A DNA stretch of 64,000 bases, taken from assembly GCF_032452875.1 (NCBI RefSeq), contig NC_083885.1:33521925-33585924 (forward strand), in the 5' to 3' direction. The notes under the pieces are model-generated. The model saw only the letters and a list, made by a program, of their open reading frames with translations, had not been told where the DNA came from and searched no databases. This DNA comes from Bos javanicus (taxonomy: Eukaryota; Chordata; Mammalia; Artiodactyla; Bovidae). The position numbers were made by a program, and so were the translations under genes. Below, piece by piece: positions 11,551 to 22,594 of this stretch. How positions within the stretch are numbered: position 1 is the stretch's first letter; each line of letters starts with the position of its first letter.

Positions 11551-13498
11551 GAGTTGAGCAGAACACAGGCATCACGTCATTTCATCCCCACAACCACCTT
11601 ACAGGCAAGTACAACTGTCATTCACACAGTTAGGAAATCATGGAGTGAAGAGGCCAACCCTGGCTCACCATGGAGCCTATACTTTCAATCCCAACCCTTC
11701 TACTCTTGTATTTTCTTCTCTTTCTTATAGCTTTTTGGAAGTACTTCAACATGGTAGCTGACTTCAACTACATGATTTTATCTATTAACATAACCCATAA
11801 AGAGATATAAATATTTCCCCCTTTCATAGAATTGAATGCTACCGAATCAAAACCATCTTTGTTCATTTGTGCAAGTAGAGAATGTGTATAGCAGTGGTTT
11901 CATGAGGTCATTTAAGAGTAGGTGTAAGAGTTAGCCTGATCGAGCTTTCAATCTGTGAGCTGCCTTTCAGACTCCATAACACTCCAGGCCTCAGATTCCT
12001 CTTTGGGTCATGATGGTAGTAAAATAAATTAACTAGTTTTGGAAGCATTTTGTATATTCAGATACCTTATCTATCTTTTATTCCTTGATATAGTAATATT
12101 TAAGTTAGCATATCATTTTATGACCTCAAACTTGGGTGAAGTAGGGGGCAAAATCAAAGTCTTCATGGTATGGATTATGTGATATGATATCCATTAATAC
12201 CCACATCTGTCAGAATGCCCTGCACCAAGCAAATCACTTATCTGGAGCGAACCATTCTTCAGCTGATTGTGTAATCATCAAAGGTGTCTACCTCCATCCC
12301 CACCCTACGGAAGATCCTAGACTGTCAACTTTGCCAACAGAAAACAGTCTTTTCTAAAAGTCCCCAGCAGGATTGTCTCAGGTGAACAAATGAAACATCC
12401 ACTCTGAGACCCACAGTGGTCGCTTCAGAAAGATACTGAACCCTCACAGACCAGCAAAGAAAAATCAAAATCCATGAAAAACTTCATGTTGTATTAAAAT
12501 ATACAACATGAGAGATGGCATCCATCTTGGGATATATCCTGGGATACCATGTCTTCACTGTTTGGCCGTGGGCAAGTTTCTCAAATTCTCTGAACCCCAG
12601 AGTCTACATCAGTGAATTTGTGAAAATCACCCTCCTCAGAATTGAGATAGGTATGAAACAAAGGCCTGATGTGACTGCTTTTCTACCACTGGTATTATTT
12701 TGTTAGGGACCCTGTTTTCCCAAGTGTCAATCTTAGCCTTATTCATACCACATATATTTCTCATTTGGGAACATAATGATTCTTTTATCAATCTGGTAAA
12801 TTCTATGACCACTGAAATTCAATGACTCTCATCTTTTGCTCTTTAATGGCATTGATTGGCTGGATTTTCCCTTCTCACCCACTCATAGTTCAGTTACCTG
12901 AGTGAAAAGATGAAGCTAGGGCTATAAAAATATGATTGCATTGCTGTTGCAACTTCCCAAACTCAGATGGTTATAACCTGATGCAGGGCATTCCAATTTT
13001 AACTATCTACTGCTGTTTTTATTTCATAAAGCCACTAAAAACATCCTGTACTGCTTTTATATACATCACTACTTTTATAGCTTTTGTGTCATAATAAAAG
13101 GCAGTTCGTTGGAAGCTGAGGGGTTTTTTTCCAGCAGAAAAATAGCCAACTTGGAATAAGACATTTCTGTCTAGTTTCTCTGCCTTATAACTCTGTCCCA
13201 TGCAGTAAGTCCATATTCCTCCAGGCCACCAGATTATTTTCCCCAAAAAGCTATTTATAAGGCATTACCCTGCTTAACCTTCAAAGGATCACCATTACAT
13301 TGATGGGAAGGCCCTATGTCCTTAGTCCGACTTTTAAAGATATCTGGTGTCTGGCCACATAACTCACCCAGATAAAATAAAACACCTAGATTGCTCTTCA
13401 CCTTTTTCAGTACTCATGGTTTCATACACAATGTGCTTTCTCCACCAATTCTGGGAAGCCCTTGTGCCTTTCTTCTTTCTGTTTGTCTATATTTAAGC
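11551..13498. other. Mostly low-copy sequence with a weak L2/MIR-like patch
   Basis: At 11560-11650, TCATCCCCACAACCACCTTACAGGC looks like the conserved patch shared by L2 and MIR-type repeats. The rest is AT-rich low-copy DNA with no recognised exon or RNA gene. A perfect 9-bp inverted repeat lies at 12485-12510. Confidence 0.45.
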
Positions 13499-13510
13499 TG
13501 AAGTATAGTC

Positions 13511-13561
13511 AATTTATAATGTGCTAACTTCTGCTGTACAGAAATTAGCACATTATAAATT
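13511..13561. repeat. Perfect 17-bp inverted repeat (hairpin) in L1 3' UTR
   Basis: AATTTATAATGTGCTAA at 13511-13527 is the exact complement of 13545-13561. The 17-nt loop contains a further TTCTG/CAGAA pairing. The left arm matches the usual L1 3' UTR position; the right arm appears to be an extra inverted copy. Confidence 0.9.
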
Positions 13562-13593
13562 GTGCTAATTTAATATAATTAATATAATATAAA

Positions 13594-13642
13594 TTATAGC
13601 AGCATGGATGTACCTAGAGATTATCATCACATGAAGTCAGAA
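13594..13642. repeat. Inverted copy of 14039-14087
   Basis: By eye, 46 of 49 bases match the reverse complement of 14039-14087, which is the normal antisense L1 segment. So a 49-bp piece of the same element has been copied in opposite orientation into its own 3' UTR. Confidence 0.9.
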
Positions 13643-13685
13643 GACTTCATGTTATATATATACGTGTGCATAAATATAAATTTAT

Positions 13686-13764
13686 ACACATATATAAAGT
13701 TATACACATATATAAATCCCTCTCTCTCCCCAACACATATATAAAGTTATACACATATATAAAT
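13686..13764. repeat. Perfect 32-bp direct repeat, TA-rich
   Basis: The same 32-bp sequence occurs at 13686-13717 and 13733-13764, separated by a 15-bp C/T-rich spacer. It lies in the part of the L1 3' UTR that normally carries TATACATATATA-type sequence. Confidence 0.85.
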
Positions 13765-14860
13765 TCTTTTTAAAATTAGTTTCCATTATGCTTTCATCCC
13801 AGGAGATTGGACATAGTTCCCTGTGTTATGCAGTCTTTGTTGGTTATCCATTCTAAATGTAGTCGTTTCTACCAATCCCAAGCTGCCAGTCCACCCTCTC
13901 TCTCCCCGACCCCTTGGCAACCACAGAGCTGTTCTTTATGTCTCTGAGTCTGTTTCTGCTTTGCAGATAGGTTCATTTCTGCCATATTTTAGATTCCACA
14001 CATAAGCTATATCACATGGCATTTGCCTGTCTCTCTCTTTCTGACTTCATGTTATGATAATCTCTAGGTGCATCCATGCTGCTACAAATGGCATTATTTT
14101 GTTATTTTGGTGTCTGAATAATATTCCATTGTATATATGTACTACATCTTCTTTATCCATTCATCTGGTTGATGGACACTTAGGTTATTTCCGTTTCTTG
14201 GCTATTGTGAATATGGACATAGGGGAGCACGTTCCTTTCTGAATTACGGCTGTTCGGGTGTGTGCCCAGGAGTGGGGTTGCTGGACCAGATGGCAGCTCC
14301 ATGTTTAGTTTTTGAGAAACTTCCATACTGTTTTCCACGGTGGCTCCACCAATGTATGTTCCCGCTAACAGTGTAGGGGGGACCCTTTTCTCCACACCCT
14401 CTTCAGCATTTATTATTTGTAGATTTCTTAATGATGGCCAGCATGAGGTGGTACCTCATTGTTATTTTGATTTACATAGCTCTAATAATTGGTGATATTC
14501 AGCATATTTTCATATGCTTATTGGCAATCTGTATATGTCTTCACTGGAAATTTCTATTTGTGTCTTCTGCCCATTTTTTGGTTGGGTTGTGTTTTGCTTT
14601 GATTTGTTTTTTTTGCTGTTGAGTTGTATGTATATTTTGGAGATTAAGCCCTTGTTTGACACATCATTTGCAAATACTTTCTCCTATTCTATAGGTTGTC
14701 TTCTTGCTTTTTTAATGGTTTCCTTTGCTGTGCAAAAGTTTATAAGTTTGATTAGATCCCATTTGCTTATTTTTGTTTTTATTTCTTTTGCTTGGGAGAC
14801 TGATCCAAGAAAACACTGGTATGATTGTGTAATGATACCTTATAAAAGGGAAAGACTCTA

Positions 14861-16030
14861 GGAGGAAAGTCATCAGACCCCTTCTTTTACAGAGATTGTT
14901 TATAGCACATCACTTGAAACCCACTACAGTGTACTTTCCAGGAATGGGGAAAAGAGTGATGCATAGATGAATGTGTACACTGTAAGTAGATATCTGTCAA
15001 ACTCTTGATTTAAAGGTGTGGGGAAAGCCTGATAATAGAGAAATGACAACTAATGTGTTAAGTTGGTAGGGGTAGAAGTTCCTCTTTAGTCCCACTAGAC
15101 TCGGCAAGAGGTTCTCTACCAAGACTTTGGCAGAGCAGCCTATAGGTTCTATGGGGAAAGACATTTGGTTTCTAGGCAACATTATAATTGATCAGTTCTA
15201 AAGGTACATTTTTAATCAAGCATATCTACCCCCCCCTACTATGTTCTCCTCCTCAGTCAGAGCTCTCTTTCTCCCTTCAGGGTCGTTGCCAATCCAACCA
15301 CAAATCCATTTCACTAACACAATGGTCTCCAAGGACTGATATATGATTAGTGATTTATATTATAGTGTGTCCATCATAGCAGACATCTTTCTGGCACATC
15401 ATTGTGGCATCTCAGAAAATTATCTATCTAGGCATTTCTCACACGAACAGATCACCTGACAGGTGACTAGCCCAACTCTGATAATAAATATATGGTGACA
15501 GAACTGATAGCCCGCCCAGGAAGCCCTTGTACTTTTCAGACAGTTCTGACTCCTGTAAAGTCCCTTCTTGAATAATCACTGTGTTCCGTTTATCAACAAA
15601 CAGTTGTTGATATTAGATGGTGTGGTTGACACAGTGCTATGCATGGAGAGTATGGCATAGACATGGCCCTCTGTCATAAACACACTTTCAGTCTGGGTAA
15701 AATCTCTTTCCATATGGTCATCTCCTCCCATTAAATCTTATATAAAACTGAACATTTTGATTATCAGTGAATAATTGGCTCTACAGGAGTCTGAAAAATA
15801 ATTCTTCCTTCCTAATGAGCATCTCTCCTCCTACTAACTAGCTCAGTGTTATACAGTTCTTGCTAATACGCCATTATCAGAGTTTCTTGACATTCCTGGC
15901 CACTCCGTCTTTGCCTCTCGTACTCTTGGGAGTATGTGAGAGTTACAAACAACAAAGCCATGTATGTGAACTCCCCTTGATATTGATAGGAGCTCTCCAG
16001 ACCAACAATTCCTTATTACAGCCATAAAGT
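14861..16030. other. Low-copy sequence, possible L2-like patch
   Basis: No gene was recognised. GTGCTATGCATGGAGAGTATGG followed by ACATGGCCCTCTGTCA (about 15640-15705) could be a degraded L2 segment, but this is weak. Confidence 0.4.
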
Positions 16031-16032
16031 AG

Positions 16033-17042
16033 GTTCAGTCAGTTCAGTTCAGTTGCTCAGTCGTGTCCAACTCTGTGACCCCATGAATCGCAGCACACCA
16101 GGCCTCCCTGTCCATCACCAACTCCCGGAGTTCACTGAGACTCAAGTCCATCGAGTCAGTGATGCCATCCAACCATCTCGTCCTCTGTCATCCCCTTCTC
16201 CTCCTGCCCCCAATCCCTCCCAGCATCAGAGTCTTTTCCAATGAGTCAACTCTTCACATGAGGTGGCCAAAGTACTAGAGTTTCAGTTTTAGCATCATTC
16301 CTTCCAAAGAACACCCAGGACTGATCTCCTTTAGAATGGACTGATTGGATCTCCTTGCAGTCAAAGGGGCTCTCAAGGGTCTTCTCCAACACCACAGTTC
16401 AAAAGCATCAAGTCTTCGGTGCTCAGCTTTCTTCACAGTTCAACTCTCACATCCATACATGACCACTGGAAAAACAATAGCCTTGACTAGATGGACCTTT
16501 GTTGGCAAAGTAATGTCTCTGCTTTTCAATATACTATCTAGGTTGGTCATAAATTTCCTTCCAAGGAGTAAGCGTCTTTTAATTTCATGGCTGCAATCAC
16601 CATCTGCAGTGATTTTGGAGCCCCCCAAAATAAAGTCTGACACTGTTTCCACTATTTCCCCATCTATTTCCCATGAAGTGATGGGACCAGATGCCATGAT
16701 CTTCGTTTTCTGAATGTTGAGCTTTAAGCCAACTTTTTCACTCTCCACTTTCACTTTCATCAAGAGGCTTTTGAGTTCCTCTTCACTTTCTGCAATAAGG
16801 GTGGTGTCATCTGCATATCTGAGGTTATTGATATTTCTCCTGGCAATCTTGATTCCAGCTTGTGCTTCTTCCAGCCCAGTGTTTCTCACGATGTACTCCA
16901 CATATAAGTTAAATAAGCAGGGTGACAATATACAGCCTTGACGTACTCCTTTTCCTATTTGGAACCAGTCTGTTGTTCCATGTCCAGTTCTAACTGTTGC
17001 TTCCTGACCTATGTAAGTTTCTCAAGAGGCAGGTCAGGTGGT
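16033..17042 (-). mobile_element. BovB LINE 3' fragment, about 1 kb, antisense
   Basis: Begins with the complement of the BovB tail and extends through the 3' coding region to AAGAGGCAGGTCAGGTGGT, where BovB similarity stops. It is 5'-truncated within the reverse transcriptase. I saw no target-site duplication. Confidence 0.93.
16440..16928 (-). pseudogene. BovB reverse-transcriptase fragment
   Basis: A 162-residue open stretch on the minus strand begins MSPCLFNLYVEYIVRN (the end of motif B) and carries the YADD catalytic box at residues 38-41, then the thumb-side SEEELKSLLMKVKVESEKVG segment. It ends at a stop where the tryptophan after YGCES is expected. Upstream parts, including motif A and the endonuclease, are not present because the element is truncated. 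Confidence 0.88.
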
Positions 17043-17620
17043 AGATGAATTCAAACCAAAGTACCCAAAGACCAGTAACCTCCAGCACCAGGATATCAAA
17101 GTCATCACTAACTTGGAAACCATGAAATCCCACTTCCACAATGGATTACTTTCTGTCTCTAAGATAGCCTGTTGATAAGAGGAAAAACTTCAGGTGTCCA
17201 TGAAAGCTCTAAGATTCCCCAAAACATCCTCAGCATGGGTTTCACTATGCTTTCCTGGCTTGGCCTGTTCAAAAAATTGCCACAATGCCCCAGGATGTTC
17301 CTGATATAGTGGAACCTTCTGGAGGGGCTCTTGTTTTGGTCCAAATACAGGTTATTTCCTAACCACACACCACAAGTTAGAGTGTTCCTGTAACAGCTGA
17401 CTGTAAATTTTAATGAGAAACTGTAATACTTGTTAACTTCACATTCATCTTCTTGCATTCTGCACATGTAATACATAAATGGTGCTTTATGGGAGATTAA
17501 AATAAGACAAAGGCTGGTGCACAGTCTGGGTATGCTTACCTATTAGCAATATTAGAAGTCAGAATGATTCATGTATGCAGCAGAGTCTACTGGGCCAGGC
17601 TCTGAGCTTGGTTATGTAGT
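17043..17620. other. Low-copy sequence, nothing recognised
   Basis: No repeat family was recognised. A short plus-strand open stretch continues out of the BovB junction (about 17041-17170) but matches no protein I know. Confidence 0.4.
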
Positions 17621-17931
17621 ACCAAGATGAACAAGGGGCATCCTGTCAGATACGATCTAGTGAGAGTGTGTGTGTGCACACGTGCCCTCAGTTGTGTCCA
17701 GCTCATATGACCCCATGGACTGTAGCCCGCCAGGCTCCTCTGTCCATGGGATTCTCCAGGCAAGAATACTGGAGTGGGTTGCCATGCCCTCCTCCAGGGG
17801 ATCCTCCCCACCCAGGCATCAAACCCGAATCTCATGTCTCCTGCACTGGCACTCAGATTCTTCACCAACTGTGCCACCTGGGAAGCACCAAGATGAACAA
17901 GAACATTCCGTCAGACACGATCTAGTGAGAG
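17621..17931. repeat. Long (about 46-bp) direct repeat flanking a SINE
   Basis: 17621-17666 and 17887-17931 are near-identical over 45-46 bp, with about four substitutions and a one-base length difference. They bracket the SINE exactly. This is several times longer than the usual 7-20-bp target-site duplication. Confidence 0.9.
17667..17886 (-). mobile_element. BovA2/Bov-tA SINE, complete, minus strand
   Basis: On the plus strand it runs TGTGTGTGTGCACACGTGCC, GGACTGTAGCCCGCCAGGCT, AAGAATACTGGAGTGGGTTGCC, and ends in CTGTGCCACCTGGGAAGC, the complement of the tRNA-like head. Open frames on both strands are SINE-derived. Confidence 0.93.
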
Positions 17932-18194
17932 CATGAAGGTAGTTTTCTGCCTCAGCCCCACCCCCGTGGTATTTCGGTGTTAACACTAGAGAGGAAATAG
18001 CTAGGAAAGGCCCCCTCGCCCAGGGTTTCTCATGCCGGCGCTCTTGGCATCATCACATTGGCCCCTCCAAGTCCTACGACAGTCCCCGTGTGGACCCTGC
18101 TTTCTTTTCATGCAGTGTCAGTAAAACAGATGAGTCATTAAGGTGAGAGTTTATCAAAGGTTCATAATTAACAAGAAGGAAATAATCACCTCAT
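17932..18194. other. Low-copy sequence, nothing recognised
   Basis: A moderately GC-rich stretch with no recognised family. Confidence 0.4.
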
Positions 18195-18420
18195 GACTGA
18201 GAACTTGAGCTTGGCAGTTAGGCAGATCGGAGGTATCACTTTTTGGCTTAGTCAACTTTTATATCTGTGATCTCAGATATGTCATTTAGCCTTTCTGCAT
18301 CAAACCGCCTTCATATTAAATGTACAGATCATAGTATTGACCACACTGGGCCATTGTAAGGGTTTGATGAGAATGGTAGAATACGCTAGGTGTCCAAAGA
18401 ACTGGCTACAATTAAACACA
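18195..18420 (+). mobile_element. MIR-like SINE, diverged
   Basis: GAGCTTGGCAGTTAGGCAGATC, a GTCATTTAGCC segment, CATTGTAAGGGTTTGATGAGAATG and TAGGTGTCCAAAGAACTGGC follow the order of a MIR, with heavy decay. Confidence 0.65.
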
Positions 18421-18684
18421 GAACAGTAATCTGACCTATATGTAAGGTATGCTCTCCAGATTTCCCCGCAACTATTAGCCTAGTTTTATCTTGTAGCTAA
18501 CATCCAAGCACCAAACTTTCAGGAACACACCTCAAAATCCAGATCCCTGAAAAGAATGACACTCTTGCCCTTCTCATCTCTTAAAATGCAAACTTTATTT
18601 GCTTCACATTTTCTCGCCAAAGTATTAAACATATGGTATTTCATCTGTCTCCATAAAATTTTAAAGCAGATACAGATGTTCTTC

Positions 18685-19030
18685 TCAACTAAGTGTTGGA
18701 TTTAGAGTCAGAAGATCTGGTTGTGAATTTTGCCTCCTCTGCGTATTAACATTGGGATCTGAATCAACTGGCTTCCTCACTCTGAGCTCTGGTGTCCCCA
18801 TTTGCAAAGTAGTAACAATGATGCAATGATGGTAGAAATGATGGTGAGACAGGAATTCCTTCACAAACTTGTTAGGAGAGTTATACAAATTATTGTGTGA
18901 TGATGGTTGCATCGTTTAAATTGTAAAGTTCCCATTTGTCTTGTGATTGGGGAAACCAAAGCTCCTAACATGGAGAAGAGACTCAAGGTCACCCACAGTC
19001 AGACTGTGTCCGTGAATGTCAGACTGGGAC
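18685..19030 (+). mobile_element. MIR-like SINE and adjacent L2/MIR patch
   Basis: GATTTAGAGTCAGAAGATCTGG, TTCCTCACTCTGAGCTCTGG and CCCATTTGCAAAGTAGTAACAATGATG match a decayed MIR (about 18685-18905). GGGGAAACCAAAGCTCCTAACA followed by CTCAAGGTCACCCACAGTCAG (about 18945-19030) matches the conserved patch of L2 and MIR-type repeats. Confidence 0.6.
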
Positions 19031-19832
19031 ACTGCCAATGTAATGACCTCCTGTAAAACCTCAGGAGTTTGTTAACCTTTGGCCCCAATCTAGCTCAGCT
19101 TCAAGATGAAGCTTCCATATTTCCCCTAGACAAGGTCTGAGATGCCAACAGTGGATTCCACACTGGCTGTGTAAGGTTACAACAGTGAATAAGAAGGTGT
19201 CAGGACCCTCGTGGCTTATAACTTATCACAGCCTAGTAGAATGACCTTAATGATAGTCTAGTTTTAAGGCTTCCTTAAAATTAGGAGGCTACTGAGACTT
19301 ATGCTGACTACATAGCTTGTCACATCTCATTGAGGAAAAGAGGAATAGGCAGAATGTGAGCTCAACTTTTCCAGATCCCTAGACCAAGGCTGAGTCTCAT
19401 GTAACTCTGACATTAGCAAATTGCACCACTAATTCTTTCCTATTTCAAATAGGATCGCCTTGTGACTTCCTAAGATAGTTTGCTTAGGGTATTAGATGGG
19501 CAGTAAAGATTTCATCTTCCTTCTTCATTCCTACTTTGGTAGAACACCCACAGGCAAGAGGAGGTCCAGTATCTTTGCATCTGGATGGTTTTAGTGTGAT
19601 GGACAGACATCCCTCCACTAAAGAACAGAATTTAAGCTTTTAGCTTAATTAACACCCTGTCTTAATTAAGACTCTTTGGCTAGCTGAATTAAATTGGGGG
19701 ATTTATTGCAAAGTTCCTGGGGTGTCTTACAAAAACGATGCAATGGCTGAACAGTCAAAACTTAGCAAAAGAGATAACAGAAGAGCCTCTTGGGGTTCCT
19801 TAGTAGATATTGAAGGCTGTAAAACAGCTCTA
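19031..19832. other. Low-copy sequence, nothing recognised
   Basis: No gene or repeat family was recognised. Paired TTAATTAA-containing stretches near 19640-19680 are AT-rich only. Confidence 0.4.
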
Positions 19833-19998
19833 GAGCTGTGCCGTTCAATATAACAGATACTAGCTCTTAAATTCAAATGTAAATTTAAACAAAATGAAAG
19901 GGTCAGTTCCTCAGTATCCACATGTGGCTACTGGATTGGACAGTGCAAGCTATAGAATATTGTCATCGCTGGGAAAGTTCCATAGCAGAATGCTGCTC
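19833..19998. mobile_element. MER3-like hAT-Charlie DNA transposon fossil
   Basis: GCTGTGCCGTTCAATATAAC, then CACATGTGGCTACTGGATTGG and ATTGTCATCGCTGGGAAAGTTC match the small nonautonomous hAT-type repeat characterised by a CACATGTGGCTA core and terminal GCTGTCCAATA. A BovB sits directly after it. The family number is from memory. Confidence 0.6.
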
Positions 19999-20001
19999 TC
20001 G

Positions 20002-20302
20002 GTTCAGTTCAGTCACTCAGTCGTGTCCAACTCTGCGACCCCATGAATTGCAGCATGCCAGGCCTCCCTGTCCATCACCAACTCCCGGAGTTCACCCAGA
20101 CTCACGTCCATCGAATCAGTGATGCCATCCAGCTATCTCATCCTTTGTCATCCCCTTTTCCTCCTGCCCCCAATCCCTCCCAGCATCAGAGTCTTTTCCA
20201 ATGAGTCAACTCTTCACATGAGGTGGCCAAAGTACTGGAGTTTCAGCTTTAGCATCATTCCTTCCAAAGAACAGCCAGGACTGATCTCCTTTAGAATGGA
20301 CT
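20002..20302 (-). mobile_element. BovB LINE 3' fragment, antisense
   Basis: It begins with the complement of the BovB tail (GGTTCAGTTCAGTCACTCAG) and ends at TTAGAATGGACT. About 300 bp remain. Target-site duplication is unclear. Confidence 0.9.
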
Positions 20303-20553
20303 CAAGCATTCTAGCAGCTCATTCCCAAGACTCCCAGACTCAATGTTACCCTATTCTAGTTCACTAATTTTTTGGACAGAGAATTTGATTGGCCTGGCTC
20401 AGATGTGTGTGCATGCCAGAAAAATCGACAATGACTGGGGAGAACAGAGTCATTTCATACAGGCCTTGCCTAACTGGTTGTCTCCACTGGGGTTGTGGCG
20501 TATAAGAGATCCTTCCCAGAAAAAGCTATGGGTCATACTATTTTCTAGACTCA
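20303..20553. other. Short low-copy stretch
   Basis: Nothing recognised between the BovB and the L1 3' end. Confidence 0.4.
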
Positions 20554-20569
20554 TCTAATGTGGTGTCTT

Positions 20570-21202
20570 TTTTTTCTTTCCAATGGAAGTATAGTTGATT
20601 TACAATGTTGTAATAATTACTGTTGTACATCAGAGTGATTCAGATATACATATACATTCTTTTTTCATATTCTTTTCCATTATGATTTATCATAGGATAT
20701 TAAATACAGTCCTCTGCTATACAACAGGAACTTGTTGTTTATCCATTCTATATATAACAGCTTACATATGCTATATTAATTGCACACGCCATCCTTCCCT
20801 CAATGCTTTCACCCCTGGCAATCACAGCGTGTTTTCTAGGTCTGTGATTCTGTTTCATAGACAGGTTCGTGTCTTATTTTAGTTTGCACATAGAAGTGGT
20901 ATAATACAGTATTCATCTTTCTCTTTCTGACTTAGCTTCACTTAGTATGATAATCTCTAGTTCCATCTCTGTTGCTGAAAATGGCATTATTTTATTCTTT
21001 TTATGGCCAAGTAATATTCCATGGTGTGTATGTGTTTGTGTATCTTTTTATCCATTCATCAGTTCACAGACATTTAGGTTGTTGCTATGTCTTGGCTATT
21101 GTGAATAGCGGTGCAAGTATTAATGTCTTTTTGAATTAGAGTTTTGTCTGGACATATGCCCAGGAGAGGGACTGCTAGATCATATGGTAATTCTGTTCTT
21201 AG
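20570..21202 (-). mobile_element. L1 3' end, antisense, with TSD
   Basis: A T-rich tract (complement of poly-A) is followed by GGAAGTATAGTTGATTTACA and the rest of the L1 3' UTR and the end of ORF2, truncated after GATCATATGGTAATTC. Imperfect 16-bp repeats at 20554-20569 and 21203-21218 (13 of 16 identical) are the likely target-site duplication. Confidence 0.9.
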
Positions 21203-21218
21203 TCAAATGTGATATCTT

Positions 21219-22189
21219 AACACAATTCTGAGTAATGCCTCCCAGAGCTTGCTATTCATCTATGGTAGCCTGGGATGATGAAATGGAGAATCAAGGAAGT
21301 AGATTCAGGGTTACAACCCACTTCCTGTGTCTCATTTGTTACATTCACAATGTCTTCTTTCACATTCCTCTTTTTAAAAATCTACTTTATTAGGAAAGGA
21401 GTTTATATTTATGTTCTTGTTCATTTTAGCATTCTTGAAAACATCCTAATCAACATCAGCCCTCTTATAAGATGTCCCATTGGGCATGTTAATAGCAACA
21501 GAAGACAGAATAAGACAGCATGTTTTTATGTCTCTTCATCTCAAGGTATAACTCAATGTATCTGAGGCTGCATATGCTAAAGGGATGATTTATTTTAAAT
21601 CTAGCAAACCCTCTGAATGCATGATACATTTTTTTTGTTTTTTTTTTGGAACACAAGTTCAGAGGAGAGACAGAGAAGCCAGCAAAGTTTCATTGAGGAG
21701 CTTTTGTCCCCTCTATGAAAAGCATCTGCACTAATAACAAAGAAACTGATGCACAAAACTAATTATTGGAGTTGTTTTTAATTAACCTGGCTAGCTAATG
21801 TAATCCCTGGAACATTCGTTCATCCGCAGGAGTTTTATCTTCAGGACAAAATCATCACTGGTTTTTGTGCTCATTGGATCTGTGTGGATTGGGCATCATC
21901 AAGCCCTTGTATTGAGAAGATGAGTTTGCAGATCTAGGTCACTGAGGGGGCTGAGGGATTTACTTTCCCTCACTGCTTACAGTTTCTTCTTGAGTTTGTC
22001 TCCCTATAGACTTCCTTTCCTAGGTTTCCACAGCACCCTCAGGTCTTGTGTCTTATAGTGTCTTAAACTCTAAGCATACCCTGGCTCAGAGCTGCCCTGA
22101 GCTGACGGGCATCACCTGTCCACACACCCAGTGGCATTCTGAGGATGCATACACCTGAAAACCTTCCAAGGGAGCAGTTCAGTCTTGAC
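21219..22189. other. Low-copy sequence with T-rich tract
   Basis: No gene or family was recognised. A T-rich run lies at about 21627-21650. Confidence 0.4.
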
Positions 22190-22545
22190 TGTATGTTAGA
22201 ATTGGCTGAGGAGCTTTTAAAAAGACTCAGTCTAGCTTCATGTGTGCATGCTAAGTCACTTTGGTCATGTCTGACTCTTTGAGACCCTATGGACTGTAGC
22301 CCACCAAGCTCCCATGTCCATAGGATTCTCCAGGCAAGAATACTGGAGTGGGTTGCCATGCCCTTCTCCAGAGGATCTTCCCAACCCAGGGATCGAACCC
22401 ACATCTCTTATGTCTCCTGCACTGGCAGGTGGGTTCTTTAACTCTTTTGCCACCTGGGAAGCCCCCAGTCTAGCTGCACTCCAGATGACTTAAATCAGAA
22501 CATCTAAGGGAGAGACCAGAATCAGTAATTTTTACAGCTCACTGA
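22190..22545. mobile_element. MER5A-like DNA transposon split by a SINE
   Basis: Left part TTAGAATTGGCTGAGGAGCTTTT and right part CTTAAATCAGAACATCTAAGGG with CAGTAATTTTTACAGCTC match the two arms of the hAT-Charlie nonautonomous repeat. The SINE at 22238-22465 lies between them. Confidence 0.7.
22238..22465 (-). mobile_element. BovA2/Bov-tA SINE, complete, with 10-bp TSD
   Basis: Minus-strand SINE from TCATGTGTGCATGCTAAGTC to CTTTTGCCACCTGGGAAGCC on the plus strand. CAGTCTAGCT flanks it at 22228-22237 and 22466-22475. Confidence 0.94.
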
Positions 22546-22594
22546 CTGACTGCAAAGACTCCTTGAGTGCCAAGTGAGTGGTCAGCAGCATAAC

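Larger units (their letters stand above)
13499..14860 (-). mobile_element. L1 3' end, antisense, with internal rearrangement
   Basis: On the minus strand this is the 3' part of ORF2 and the 3' UTR of an artiodactyl L1. Plus-strand landmarks are GAAGTATAGTCAATTTATAA, TCCATTATGCTTTC, ATATTCCATTGTATATATG, CTTGGCTATTGTGAATATGG and GGGAGACTGATCCAAGAAAAC. It is 5'-truncated near 14825-14860. Part of the 3' UTR near 13510-13765 is rearranged by inverted and direct repeats. No intact frame remains. Confidence 0.88.

Noticed and set aside
17041..17175. Short open stretch at the BovB border, considered as a processed pseudogene
   Set aside because: The peptide matches no protein family I know, and there is no poly-A tract or duplication.
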